A stretch of DNA of 64,000 bases from NCBI RefSeq assembly GCF_900142665.1, contig NZ_FRBR01000005.1, positions 1-64,000 of the forward strand. The letters are read 5' to 3'. The position numbers and the translations under genes were made by a program. Shown here one piece after another: positions 16,130-24,234 of the stretch (the first letter of the stretch is position 1; each line of letters begins with the position of its first letter). The notes beneath the pieces were generated by a model. It did not search any database, was not told where the DNA came from, and saw only the letters and a list, made by a program, of their open reading frames with translations. This stretch comes from Roseovarius pacificus. Its GTDB lineage: Bacteria; Pseudomonadota; Alphaproteobacteria; Rhodobacterales; Rhodobacteraceae.

Positions 16130-16669
16130 TCAGGCGCCCTCGTATTCGCACAGCACATGTACGTCCATGCCCATGGCTTCCAGCTTTTGTCGCCCGCCTA
16201 GTTCCGGCAGGTCCACGATAAAGGCGCAGCCCATGATCTCGCCGCCCAGCCGTTCGATCAGCCTGATGCCCGCCTGCGCGGTGCCCCCGGTGGCCAGCAG
16301 GTCGTCGACCAGCAGGATTTTCTCGCCGGGCTGGATCGCGTCATCGTGGATTTCCACAATCGCCTCGCCATACTCCAACTGGTAATCTTCGGAAATCACC
16401 GCGCCGGGCAGTTTGCCCTTCTTGCGGATGGGAACGAAGCCCAGCGACAACTGATGGGCAATCGCTCCGCCCAGAATGAAACCGCGCGCCTCCAGCCCGA
16501 CGACCTTGTCGATCTGTTCCCCGGCATAGGGGTGCAGCATCTGGTCGATGGCCATGCGAAACCCGCGCGGATCGGCAAACAATGTGGTCACGTCACGAAA
16601 CAGGATACCCTCGTGCGGGAAATCGACGATCGTGCGGATATAATCCTTGACGGTGCGGAGTACGGGCAT
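16130..16669 (-). CDS. apt: Adenine phosphoribosyltransferase
   Basis: Protein of 179 residues, the normal length for Apt. It converts adenine and PRPP to AMP. The PRPP-binding motif is [14 protein letters not shown], the family start [10 protein letters not shown] is present, and the flexible loop R-K-K-G-K-L-P-G follows. Ribosome site GGAAAGG precedes the ATG. MtnP, which releases adenine from methylthioadenosine, is encoded on the same strand further upstream, separated by an oppositely oriented acyltransferase gene. Confidence 0.96.
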   Translation of the reverse strand: MPVLRTVKDYIRTIVDFPHEGILFRDVTTLFADPRGFRMAIDQMLHPYAGEQIDKVVGLEARGFILGGAIAHQLSLGFVPIRKKGKLPGAVISEDYQLEYGEAIVEIHDDAIQPGEKILLVDDLLATGGTAQAGIRLIERLGGEIMGCAFIVDLPELGGRQKLEAMGMDVHVLCEYEGA

Positions 16670-16840
16670 GGCGCGGCCTTTCCAAACGGGGTCCGGGCAA
16701 CTGTCTGGCCCATGCCGCCCCTCTGTGCAAGGGTGCGAAGCGCCGCGTCCTGTGTTTGCCGATGGTGTATAGCCTATTTACTCTAAACTGCCCGATCAGT
16801 ATGTGAGGCCTCGCATTACATATCCCGCGCGGAGACACCA

Positions 16841-18715
16841 TTGAAGTATCGTGCTGAAATCGACGGCTTGCGCGCGGTCGCGGTCGTGCCGGTCATCCTG
16901 TTTCACGCCGGGTTCGACCTGTTCGGCGGTGGCTATGTGGGCGTGGACGTATTTTTCGTGATCTCGGGCTATCTGATCACCACGATCATCCTCAACGAGA
17001 TGAACGAAGGCCGGTTCAGCCTTGCCAATTTCTACGAACGCCGCGCCCGGCGCATCCTGCCGGCGCTCAGCTTCGTGGTGTTGTGCAGCCTGCCGGTGGC
17101 ATGGCTCACCCTGTTTCCCACCGACCTCAAGGATTTCGCGCAAAGCCTGATCGCGGTGGCGACCTTTTCGTCGAACTTCCTGTTCTGGAACGAAAGTGGC
17201 TATTTCGACGTCACGGCCGAGATCAAGCCGCTTTTGCACACCTGGAGCCTGGCGGTCGAAGAGCAGTATTACATCATCTTCCCGTTGTTCCTGATGCTGG
17301 CGTGGCGCTGGGGCAAACGGCGGATCGTCCAGATCCTGATCGGGGTTTTCGTCTTCAGCCTGCTGCTGGCCCACTGGGCCGCCTACGAAGAACCCGAGGC
17401 CGGGTTCTACTTGCTGCCCGCCCGCGCGTGGGAGCTGCTGGCCGGGGCCTTCATCGCCTTCTATGTTGATCGCCGCCCCATCGAGGTGCCCACCGCCATC
17501 GCCAATGTGCTGTCCGGGCTGGGGCTGGCCTGTATCACCTTCGCGATCTTCGCCTATGACAGCGGCACCCCCTTTCCCAGCCTCTATGCGGTGGTGCCTA
17601 TCGCCGGCGTGGTGGCGGTGATCGCCTTTGCCGTGCCCGGCACCATCGCCCATCGTCTGCTGTCGCTCAAGCCGATGGTGTCCATCGGCCTCGTCTCCTA
17701 CAGCGCCTATCTGTGGCACCAGCCGATCCTTGCGTTCTATGCCCATGCCATGGGCCACGATGCGCCCCTGTGGCATGTTGCGCTGATGCTGCTTGCAACC
17801 GCCGTTCTGTCGGTCTTTACCTATCGTTTCATCGAAATCCCGACCCGGCGCAGGCGCGTCTTCGCCACACGGCCCAAGGTCGCGGCCTTTGCGGTGACGG
17901 CCTCGGCAGCGATGATCGTGCTGGGCCTCATGGGCACGCTCAGCAACGGCAACGCCTACCGTTATCCGCAGGCCATCGTCGATCTGTTCGACCGTAACGA
18001 CGAATTCAGCCGTATCGTCTGGCTGGCCAAGGACGCCACACGCCTGAAAGACTTCGACGATGATGCCGAAATCAGGCTGCTGATCGTCGGTGACAGCAAT
18101 TCGGCCGATCTGCAAAACGCCCTCAACGCGGTAATCGGCAAGGATGTCTCGGTGGTCAGCGCGCAGGTCGGGGCGACATGCGGCAATCTGTTCGTCCCGC
18201 AAGAGAAATTCATCGCATTTGCCGACGACAAGCGGTTCAACATGTGCAGCCCCCGGCACAACGACCTGACCAATGCCAAAACCTTCGAGTTGATAGACCG
18301 GGCCGATGTGGTGATCTTCGCCACCGCCTGGACCGACTGGGAGGCCGACCTGATGCAGGAGAGTCTGGACAATCTTGTTCGGGACTATGGCGACAAGTTC
18401 TGGGTTTTCGGCACCAAAAGCGTCAAGTTCGACCAGCAGGAAATTCTGGATACCTGCATCACGGGCTGCATGAACTGGCAGACCGAACCCACCTCCTACG
18501 CGACCGAGGTCAATGCCAAACTGGCCGGGGTTCTGGGGGTTCGTTTTATCGACCCGCTCAAACTGATTTGCCCAGACGGGTCCTGCACGGCCTTCCTCGA
18601 CCCCGAAACCATCGTCATGTATGACGGGTTCCACCTGACACCCGAGGGCTCGGTCTGGCTGGGGGAACAAATGAAAGCCGATGGCGTGATCGACCGTATG
18701 GGGCTGGGGGGCTGA
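16841..18715 (+). CDS. Membrane acyltransferase with C-terminal SGNH domain (OafA-like)
   Basis: Protein of 624 residues. The N-terminal half is an acyltransferase-3 domain with about ten membrane helices. It opens E-I-D-G-L-R-A-V-A-V and contains the catalytic H-A-G and the G-G-G-Y-V-G-V-D-V-F-F-V-I-S-G-Y pattern. The C-terminal third (about 400-624) is a periplasmic SGNH hydrolase-like domain with G-D-S-N (Asp418, Ser419) and the catalytic pair Asp595-x-x-His598 (D-G-F-H). Such enzymes O-acetylate lipopolysaccharide, capsule or other surface glycans. The start is TTG at 16841 with GGAGAC upstream. No ATG fits. Confidence 0.92.
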   Translation: MKYRAEIDGLRAVAVVPVILFHAGFDLFGGGYVGVDVFFVISGYLITTIILNEMNEGRFSLANFYERRARRILPALSFVVLCSLPVAWLTLFPTDLKDFAQSLIAVATFSSNFLFWNESGYFDVTAEIKPLLHTWSLAVEEQYYIIFPLFLMLAWRWGKRRIVQILIGVFVFSLLLAHWAAYEEPEAGFYLLPARAWELLAGAFIAFYVDRRPIEVPTAIANVLSGLGLACITFAIFAYDSGTPFPSLYAVVPIAGVVAVIAFAVPGTIAHRLLSLKPMVSIGLVSYSAYLWHQPILAFYAHAMGHDAPLWHVALMLLATAVLSVFTYRFIEIPTRRRRVFATRPKVAAFAVTASAAMIVLGLMGTLSNGNAYRYPQAIVDLFDRNDEFSRIVWLAKDATRLKDFDDDAEIRLLIVGDSNSADLQNALNAVIGKDVSVVSAQVGATCGNLFVPQEKFIAFADDKRFNMCSPRHNDLTNAKTFELIDRADVVIFATAWTDWEADLMQESLDNLVRDYGDKFWVFGTKSVKFDQQEILDTCITGCMNWQTEPTSYATEVNAKLAGVLGVRFIDPLKLICPDGSCTAFLDPETIVMYDGFHLTPEGSVWLGEQMKADGVIDRMGLGG

Positions 18716-18748
18716 GGCGTTTCAGGGGCCGCCTCAGCGGGCTCCGCG

Positions 18749-19624
18749 CTATCCCAATACCCGGCCCGCCACCGCGTCCAGCCTTGCCACCAGCGCCGCA
18801 TCGCGCGCCTCGGGAGCGGTCAGAACGGCATTGTCCAGCGCCCGGTCGCAGCCATGCGGGCAGGGTGCGCGTTCGGCTCCCAGCAAGGCGGGCAGGCGGC
18901 GCACCATCTCTCGGGCCTTGTCGGCATTGCCCATCAGGGTGGCGATGATCTGGCTCACGTCCACCTCGCCGTGATGCGGGTGCCAACTGTCGTAATCGGT
19001 GATCATCGCCACCGAGGCATAACAAAGCTCGGCCTCGCGGGCCAGTTTGGCCTCGGGCATGTTGGTCATCCCGATCACGTCCGCACCCCAGACCTCGCGG
19101 TACATCTTCGATTCCGCCAGCGTGCTGAATTGCGGGCCTTCCATCGCCAGATAGGTTCCGCCGTCATGCACGGTGATCCCCGCCACGCCGGCGGCTTGGG
19201 CACAGGCCGCGCCCAGACGGGGGCAGGTCGGGTGCGCAACGCTCACATGCGCCACGCAGCCGGTGCCGAAAAAGCTTTTCTCGCGCGCGAAAGTCCGGTC
19301 GATGAACTGATCGACGATCACGAAATCCCCCGGCGCCATGTCTTCGCGGAAACTGCCGCAGGCGCTGACACTGATCACGTCGGTAACGCCCAGCCGTTTC
19401 AGCGCGTCGATATTGGCGCGGTAGGGCACGGTGCTGGGCGAATGCACATGGCCGCGCCCGTGACGGGGCAGAAAGGCCATTTTCACGCCATCCAGCGTGC
19501 CGGTCAGGATCTGGTCGCTGGGATTGCCCCAGGGGCTGTCCACACGGGTCCACTCGGCCCCGTCCAGCCCTTCGATCTGATACAGTCCCGATCCGCCGAT
19601 CACCCCGATCATCGTGTCCGCCAT
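18749..19624 (-). CDS. mtnP: S-methyl-5'-thioadenosine phosphorylase
   Basis: Protein of 291 residues that cleaves methylthioadenosine to adenine and methylthioribose-1-phosphate in methionine salvage. Family marks are I-G-V-I-G-G-S-G-L-Y at the N-terminus, the phosphate-binding R-H-G-R-G-H, and S-V-S-A-C-G-S-F. The substrate loop reads Y-L-A-M-E-G-P-Q-F-S-T-x-A-E-S. The ATG at 19624 is favoured over one 12 codons earlier because GGAGA precedes it. The adenine product is the substrate of apt, encoded on the same strand 2.1 kb downstream. Confidence 0.94.
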   Translation of the reverse strand: MADTMIGVIGGSGLYQIEGLDGAEWTRVDSPWGNPSDQILTGTLDGVKMAFLPRHGRGHVHSPSTVPYRANIDALKRLGVTDVISVSACGSFREDMAPGDFVIVDQFIDRTFAREKSFFGTGCVAHVSVAHPTCPRLGAACAQAAGVAGITVHDGGTYLAMEGPQFSTLAESKMYREVWGADVIGMTNMPEAKLAREAELCYASVAMITDYDSWHPHHGEVDVSQIIATLMGNADKAREMVRRLPALLGAERAPCPHGCDRALDNAVLTAPEARDAALVARLDAVAGRVLG

Positions 19625-19714
19625 GCCTGTCTCCGTCACTGTTTTGCCGTTCTCAGGCATAGTGTTACGCGCCGCCGGGCAACTTGAAAACGCAAAACCC
19701 CGTGCGCCGTCCGC

Positions 19715-20743
19715 TCAGCCACCGCAAATCCCTTGCAGGCGCAGCCAGTCACCGTCGCTCAGCAGAGGTTCGGGGGGCTGCACGGCCCAAGGATCGGCCT
19801 CGATCAGTCCAAGGGTGGTCTCGCCCGAAATGTCCTGCGCATAGGCATAAGGGGCCGAGCGTACACCGCGTGCCTCGAACGCCTGCAACAGCACCTCGTC
19901 GGGCAGGGCGGGGCGCGGGGCGGTCAGAAGGTGCTGGGCATAGCGGTGCAGGCTGTCCTCGTCCATCCCGCCGGTGGTCATGAGCCGCAGCGTGGCCCAT
20001 AGCCCGGCCTGTTTCAGCAGGTCGTCCAGCGGGTCTGTCCGTTCGAGTCGCACACGTTCAGCCACGATATAACCGGCCACCACATCCGGTTCCTCGTGAT
20101 CCTCCACAAGGCTCTTGTCGATCAGGATCGTGCGCCCCGGCAGGTGGATCGTGCTGTCCACCCCGTCGCGCACCACGGCCACCGGCCCGGCATCGGCCGG
20201 TGTCGGGGCAAGACGTTGCGACAAACGCGCCAGCGCCGCCCGCCCGCCGGGATCGCGGCAGGCCGGGCCGGTGACCCGCTCCAGTTGCTCGCGCAGCGCC
20301 GCGCCGATCTCGGCGCGCTTGACCTGCGGCACCACCCTGACCGCGTGCTGGCGCGCGGCGTTCGGGAACCAGAACACCGCCAGTGCCGCCACCGCCAGAA
20401 AGGACAGGCCCAGCATCACCAGCCGCAAGCGCCCCGGATGGGGCCGCCGCCGTTCGACCGCGGCGCGCAGGCGCTCGATGGCGGCGATCATCTCGGTCTC
20501 GTTTTCGGGCAGTTCCAGCGTCTCGCCGGGGTCGCCATCGGGGTGGTAAATGGCCGGCCGCCGCCCCGGATTGGCGCGCTGGATCGCCGCCAGCGACCAA
20601 TGCGCCAGGGGCCGTTCGCGCATGTCGGTGATGATCAGGGTGGCGTCGCCGATGGAAACGATCACGTCGCTGCGCTGTTCGTTGGGCGTGGCGCGCCACA
20701 GGCCCGACGCCTCAAGCCGCTGGTATTCGCTCAGTGCTGTCAT
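19715..20743 (-). CDS. Single-pass membrane protein, unknown function
   Basis: Protein of 342 residues. A hydrophilic N-terminal part of about 105 residues with several short strands precedes one membrane helix at about 107-127 (L-R-L-V-M-L-G-L-S-F-L-A-V-A-A-L-A-V-F-W-F). A C-terminal, probably periplasmic domain follows with two widely spaced cysteines. It includes H-E-E-P-D-V-V-A-G-Y-I-V-A-E, which faintly recalls a degenerate metallopeptidase helix but lacks H-E-x-x-H. No family was recognised. The ATG at 20743 is the first methionine inside the well-conserved-looking region. Upstream codons look non-coding. Confidence 0.75.
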   Translation of the reverse strand: MTALSEYQRLEASGLWRATPNEQRSDVIVSIGDATLIITDMRERPLAHWSLAAIQRANPGRRPAIYHPDGDPGETLELPENETEMIAAIERLRAAVERRRPHPGRLRLVMLGLSFLAVAALAVFWFPNAARQHAVRVVPQVKRAEIGAALREQLERVTGPACRDPGGRAALARLSQRLAPTPADAGPVAVVRDGVDSTIHLPGRTILIDKSLVEDHEEPDVVAGYIVAERVRLERTDPLDDLLKQAGLWATLRLMTTGGMDEDSLHRYAQHLLTAPRPALPDEVLLQAFEARGVRSAPYAYAQDISGETTLGLIEADPWAVQPPEPLLSDGDWLRLQGICGG

Positions 20744-20870
20744 CCGTGATGCGGGCCTGCTCTGCCTCGTTCGCGTGACGATAGCACGCCCGCGCCGACC
20801 CCGGCAATCCACATGCCGCCCTCTTGCGCCTGCGCTGCTGCCCGGGCGGCTTCAGGCATGAACGATCAGA

Positions 20871-22499
20871 TCACAATTCGCGCGCCTGTCTGCGCAGTTC
20901 GAATTTCTGGATCTTCCCGGTCGAGGTCTTGGGCAGTTCCTGAAACACCACTTTCTTGGGCGATTTGAACCCGGCCAGCCGTTCGCGCGCAAAGGCGATC
21001 ATGTCCTCCTCGCCGGTATCGGCCCCGTCCTTGAGCTCGACGAAGGCGCAGGGCACCTCGCCCCATTTTTCGTGCGGCATGGCCACCACCGCGCACAGGA
21101 GCACGGCAGGGTGCATCATCATCACGCCTTCCACCTCGACCGAACTGATATTCTCGCCGCCCGAGATGATGATGTCCTTGGCCCGGTCCGCGATCTGCAA
21201 ATACCCGTCGGGGTGCTGCACCGCGATATCGCCGGAATGGAAATACCCGCCCTGAAACGCCTTTTCGGTGGCCTTGGGATTCTTCAGATAACCCTTCATC
21301 ACCGAATTGCCGCGGATCATGATCTCGCCCTGCGCGGTGCCGTCCATCGGAATTTGTTGCATGCTGTCCGGGTCCATGGCGGTGATGTCCTCCATCATCG
21401 GCATCAGCACCCCGGTGCGCGCCTTGATGGCGTACCGCGCCTCGTCGTCCAGCCCGTCCCAATGGGTCTGCCAGACGCATTCGGTCACATGGCCATAGGT
21501 TTCGGTCAGCCCGTAGACCTGCGTGACCTTGAAGCCCAGCGGCTCGATCGCGCGCAGGGTGGCGGCGGGCGGCGGGGCCCCGGCGGTGAACACGTCCACG
21601 ACATGATCGAACTCGCGCCGGTCCTCGTCCCTGGCGTTGACGATGGTGTTCAGCACGATGGGGGCCGCGCCGAAATGGGTCACGCCATCGTCGGCAATGG
21701 CGTCATAGATCGCCCTGGCGGTGATGTCGCGGCAGCACACCACCGTGCCGCCCAGCATCGGCATCATCCAGGTGTGGTTCCAGTTGTTGCAGTGAAACAG
21801 CGGTACGATGGTCAGATACCGGGCATGGCGCGGCATCGGCCAGCAGACGGCGGTGCCCATGGTCATCAGGTATGCCCCGCGATGGTGACACACCACGCCC
21901 TTGGGCCGCCCCGTGGTGCCCGAGGTATAGTTCAGCGCAAGGCTTTCCCATTCGTCCTGCGGCATGATCCACTCAAAGCCGGGATCGCCCGAGGCCAGCA
22001 ACTCCTCGTATTCCATGTAATGCCCGTGCGCATGGACCCCGGCGGCATCGTCGGCCACCTCGATCACGATGGGCGCGGGGCCTTCCATTTCCTCGAACGC
22101 CTCGGCGGCAACGGGCAGGAATTGCGGATCGACCAGCAGCACCTTGGCCCCGCCGTGATCGAGGATATAGGCGATGGTTCCGGCTTCGAGCCGGGTGTTG
22201 ATCGTGTTCAGGACCGCGCCGCAGGCGGGCACGCCGAAATGCGCCTCGGCATGGGCGGGCAGGTTGGGCAGCAGTGTGGCCACCACATCACCGGACTCCA
22301 CCCCCAGCCCGGCCAGCGCCGACGCCAGCCGCGTGCAGCGTTCGTGATACTCGCGGTAACTGCGGCGTGTTCCGCGATACACCACCGCTTCGTGATCGGG
22401 AAACAGATGCGCGGCCCGGCGCAGATGCGATAGCGGCGTCAGCGGCACGAAATTGGCGGCGTTGCGCCCCAACCCGGTTTCGTCTGCCATCCAGCCCAT
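20871..22499 (-). CDS. Acyl-CoA synthetase (AMP-forming)
   Basis: Protein of 542 residues of the ANL superfamily. The phosphate loop is Y-T-S-G-T-T-G-R-P-K-G (191-201). The adenylate motifs are Q-V-Y-G-L-T-E-T-Y-G and G-Y-F-H-S-G-D-I-A, followed by the hinge D-R-A-K-D-I-I-I-S-G-G-E-N-I and the catalytic lysine in P-K-T-S-T-G-K-I. It activates a fatty or other carboxylic acid with ATP and CoA. Size and motif spelling fit the medium-chain or DmdB-like group, but the substrate is open. The ATG at 22499 has GGGAGGAG upstream. A frame extension to 22661 has no support. Confidence 0.9.
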   Translation of the reverse strand: MGWMADETGLGRNAANFVPLTPLSHLRRAAHLFPDHEAVVYRGTRRSYREYHERCTRLASALAGLGVESGDVVATLLPNLPAHAEAHFGVPACGAVLNTINTRLEAGTIAYILDHGGAKVLLVDPQFLPVAAEAFEEMEGPAPIVIEVADDAAGVHAHGHYMEYEELLASGDPGFEWIMPQDEWESLALNYTSGTTGRPKGVVCHHRGAYLMTMGTAVCWPMPRHARYLTIVPLFHCNNWNHTWMMPMLGGTVVCCRDITARAIYDAIADDGVTHFGAAPIVLNTIVNARDEDRREFDHVVDVFTAGAPPPAATLRAIEPLGFKVTQVYGLTETYGHVTECVWQTHWDGLDDEARYAIKARTGVLMPMMEDITAMDPDSMQQIPMDGTAQGEIMIRGNSVMKGYLKNPKATEKAFQGGYFHSGDIAVQHPDGYLQIADRAKDIIISGGENISSVEVEGVMMMHPAVLLCAVVAMPHEKWGEVPCAFVELKDGADTGEEDMIAFARERLAGFKSPKKVVFQELPKTSTGKIQKFELRRQAREL

Positions 22500-22638
22500 G
22501 ATGCTCCTCCCATGATTCATGACACGCGGCGGTCCATCGACCATATTGGGATTTTTCCCGCAATCAATTTCAATGTCCCGCATTTTCGCACCTTTAGCGC
22601 GCTTGTGTCGGTCCCGCGGGCGGCCTAGCGTGGCGGTC

Positions 22639-23289
22639 ATGATCGTTTCGGGCGGGCGCAACTACATCTTCGTGCATATCCCCAAGACCGGCGGCACCTC
22701 GATGGCGCTGGCGCTGGAGGGGCGCGCGATGAAGGATGACATCCTGATTGGCGACACCCCCAAGGCACGCAAACGCCGTCGGCGGCTGAACGGTGCACAG
22801 GCGGCGGGGCGGATATGGAAACACTCCACGCTGGCCGATATCCACGGTCTGATCCCCGACGAACAGATCGCAGGGGCCTTTACCTTTACCCTCGTGCGCA
22901 ACCCGTGGGACCGGCTGGTCAGCTATTACCACTGGCTGCAAGAGCAGGGGTTCGACCACCCGGCGGTCCATCTGGCCAAGGCGCGCGATTTCAGCGGCTT
23001 CCTGAACGCGCCACAGACACAGGCCACCCTTCGCAGCGCGCCCTATGGCAGCTACATGCGCATGGCCGACGGGGCCGAGCATTGCCGCGCCTTCATACGG
23101 ATCGAACATCTGGAGCAGGACGCCACACCGCTTTGGGATCATCTGGGATTTCGTCTGGATCTGCCGCACGAAAATCAATCGCGGCGGCCCCGCGACTACC
23201 GGGAGTTTTACCGGGAATCTGACGTAAATATGGTGAAAACCCTGTGTTCAGAGGATATCGACCGCTTCGGATACAGTTTCGAGGCATGA
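22639..23289 (+). CDS. Sulfotransferase family 2 protein
   Basis: Protein of 216 residues. The PAPS 5'-phosphosulfate loop is at 13-21 (H-I-P-K-T-G-G-T-S), and the 3'-phosphate binding segment is L-V-R-N-P-W-D-R-L-V-S-Y-Y. This marks cytosolic transfer of sulfate from PAPS, usually to a glycan or lipid hydroxyl. In Roseobacter-group bacteria such small proteins may modify surface polysaccharide. The ATG at 22639 has only a weak ribosome site, but the family fold starts there. It diverges from the acyl-CoA synthetase. Confidence 0.88.
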   Translation: MIVSGGRNYIFVHIPKTGGTSMALALEGRAMKDDILIGDTPKARKRRRRLNGAQAAGRIWKHSTLADIHGLIPDEQIAGAFTFTLVRNPWDRLVSYYHWLQEQGFDHPAVHLAKARDFSGFLNAPQTQATLRSAPYGSYMRMADGAEHCRAFIRIEHLEQDATPLWDHLGFRLDLPHENQSRRPRDYREFYRESDVNMVKTLCSEDIDRFGYSFEA

Positions 23290-23461
23290 AATTGTGCCGC
23301 CTTCCGTGCCAATCGAAATAAGGGCGCTTCATTGGCGAAAGTTTGTCAACAATGCCTCAATCCGGCCATGTTTTCGGCAAGGGTGCGGCACGAGAATCAC
23401 GTTTTGTTAACCAACCGGAACACAAGGCCGGCGGCCACCGGTTGAGCGAGGGGATGACAAG

Positions 23462-24154
23462 ATGTTTGGGTGGATGTCGGCATTGCAGCCCAAAGGGACC
23501 AAACGAATGACAGATACGACCGGCGCCTACGACGGTGGCGCAACGGGCGTGATGTCAGGGCTGATCGAAGGCACAGGGGTTGCCACGGCCGTTGGGTGGA
23601 GGCCGGTCGAGGCGATCGCGGTCGGTGACAAGGTGTTGACATTCGATGCTGGCATGCAGCCCGTCACACGGGTGGAACGCCGCGCTTTGTGGTCCGGTGA
23701 AACCAGCTGCCCGCCCCGCTTCTGGCCGCTCGAAGTGCCGGTCGGGGCGGTCGGCAATCGCGAGGCGATGCGCCTTCTGCCCAATCAGGGCGTGATGCTG
23801 GAAAGCGACGCCGCCGAACTGGTCTATGACGACCCCTTCGCACTGCTCCCCGCGCTGGCGCTGGAGGGGGTCGATGGCGTGCATCGCGTGCCGCCCCGGC
23901 ACGGGATCGAGGCGGTTGTCCTGTATTTCGAAAGCGATCAGGTGATTTTCGCCGACAGCGGCATGTTGTTCTTTTCCCCGTCCTCGCGCGACCTTATGGA
24001 TCACGCGGACAAGGACGGCGATATGCCGCTCTATTCGCTTCTGCCGCTGGACGAGGCCGTGATCCTTGCCGAAGCCGTGGCAATCCAAGCGGGCACGGCA
24101 GGCATGGGGGCCCCGGCGATGCCGCGACCCCCGGTGGCTTCGGCGGCGGCCTGA
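23462..24154 (+). CDS. Hint-domain protein lacking the catalytic cysteine
   Basis: Protein of 230 residues with a Hedgehog/intein (Hint_2) fold. The first block reads G-L-I-E-G-T-G-V-A-T-A-V-G-W-R-P-V-E-A-I-A-V-G-D-K-V-L-T, where relatives have C-F-x-x-G-T. The nucleophilic cysteine is replaced by glycine or its neighbour, so self-cleavage is unlikely. Later blocks (L-P-N-Q-G-V-M-L and V-L-Y-F-E-S-D-Q-V-I-F-A-D) are intact. Hint proteins of this type are abundant in Rhodobacteraceae, often attached to secreted RTX proteins. This one is free-standing without a signal peptide. Good ribosome site (AGGGG). Confidence 0.82.
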   Translation: MFGWMSALQPKGTKRMTDTTGAYDGGATGVMSGLIEGTGVATAVGWRPVEAIAVGDKVLTFDAGMQPVTRVERRALWSGETSCPPRFWPLEVPVGAVGNREAMRLLPNQGVMLESDAAELVYDDPFALLPALALEGVDGVHRVPPRHGIEAVVLYFESDQVIFADSGMLFFSPSSRDLMDHADKDGDMPLYSLLPLDEAVILAEAVAIQAGTAGMGAPAMPRPPVASAAA

Positions 24155-24171
24155 TCCTGCTCCACAGCTGC

Positions 24172-24219
24172 AAAAAAAAACAACCGCGCGCCCCGAACCG
24201 GGACGCGCGGTTTTGTCTT
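24172..24219. terminator. Bidirectional terminator between the Hint gene and fadJ
   Basis: A long hairpin: AACCGCGCG (24182-24190) pairs with CGCGCGGTT (24204-24212), and the inner CCCG pairs with CGGG. T-residues follow on the plus strand, and nine A residues precede it (24172-24180), giving a T-run on the minus strand. It serves both convergent genes. Confidence 0.9.
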
Positions 24220-24234
24220 GTCTGACCGGAAAGA

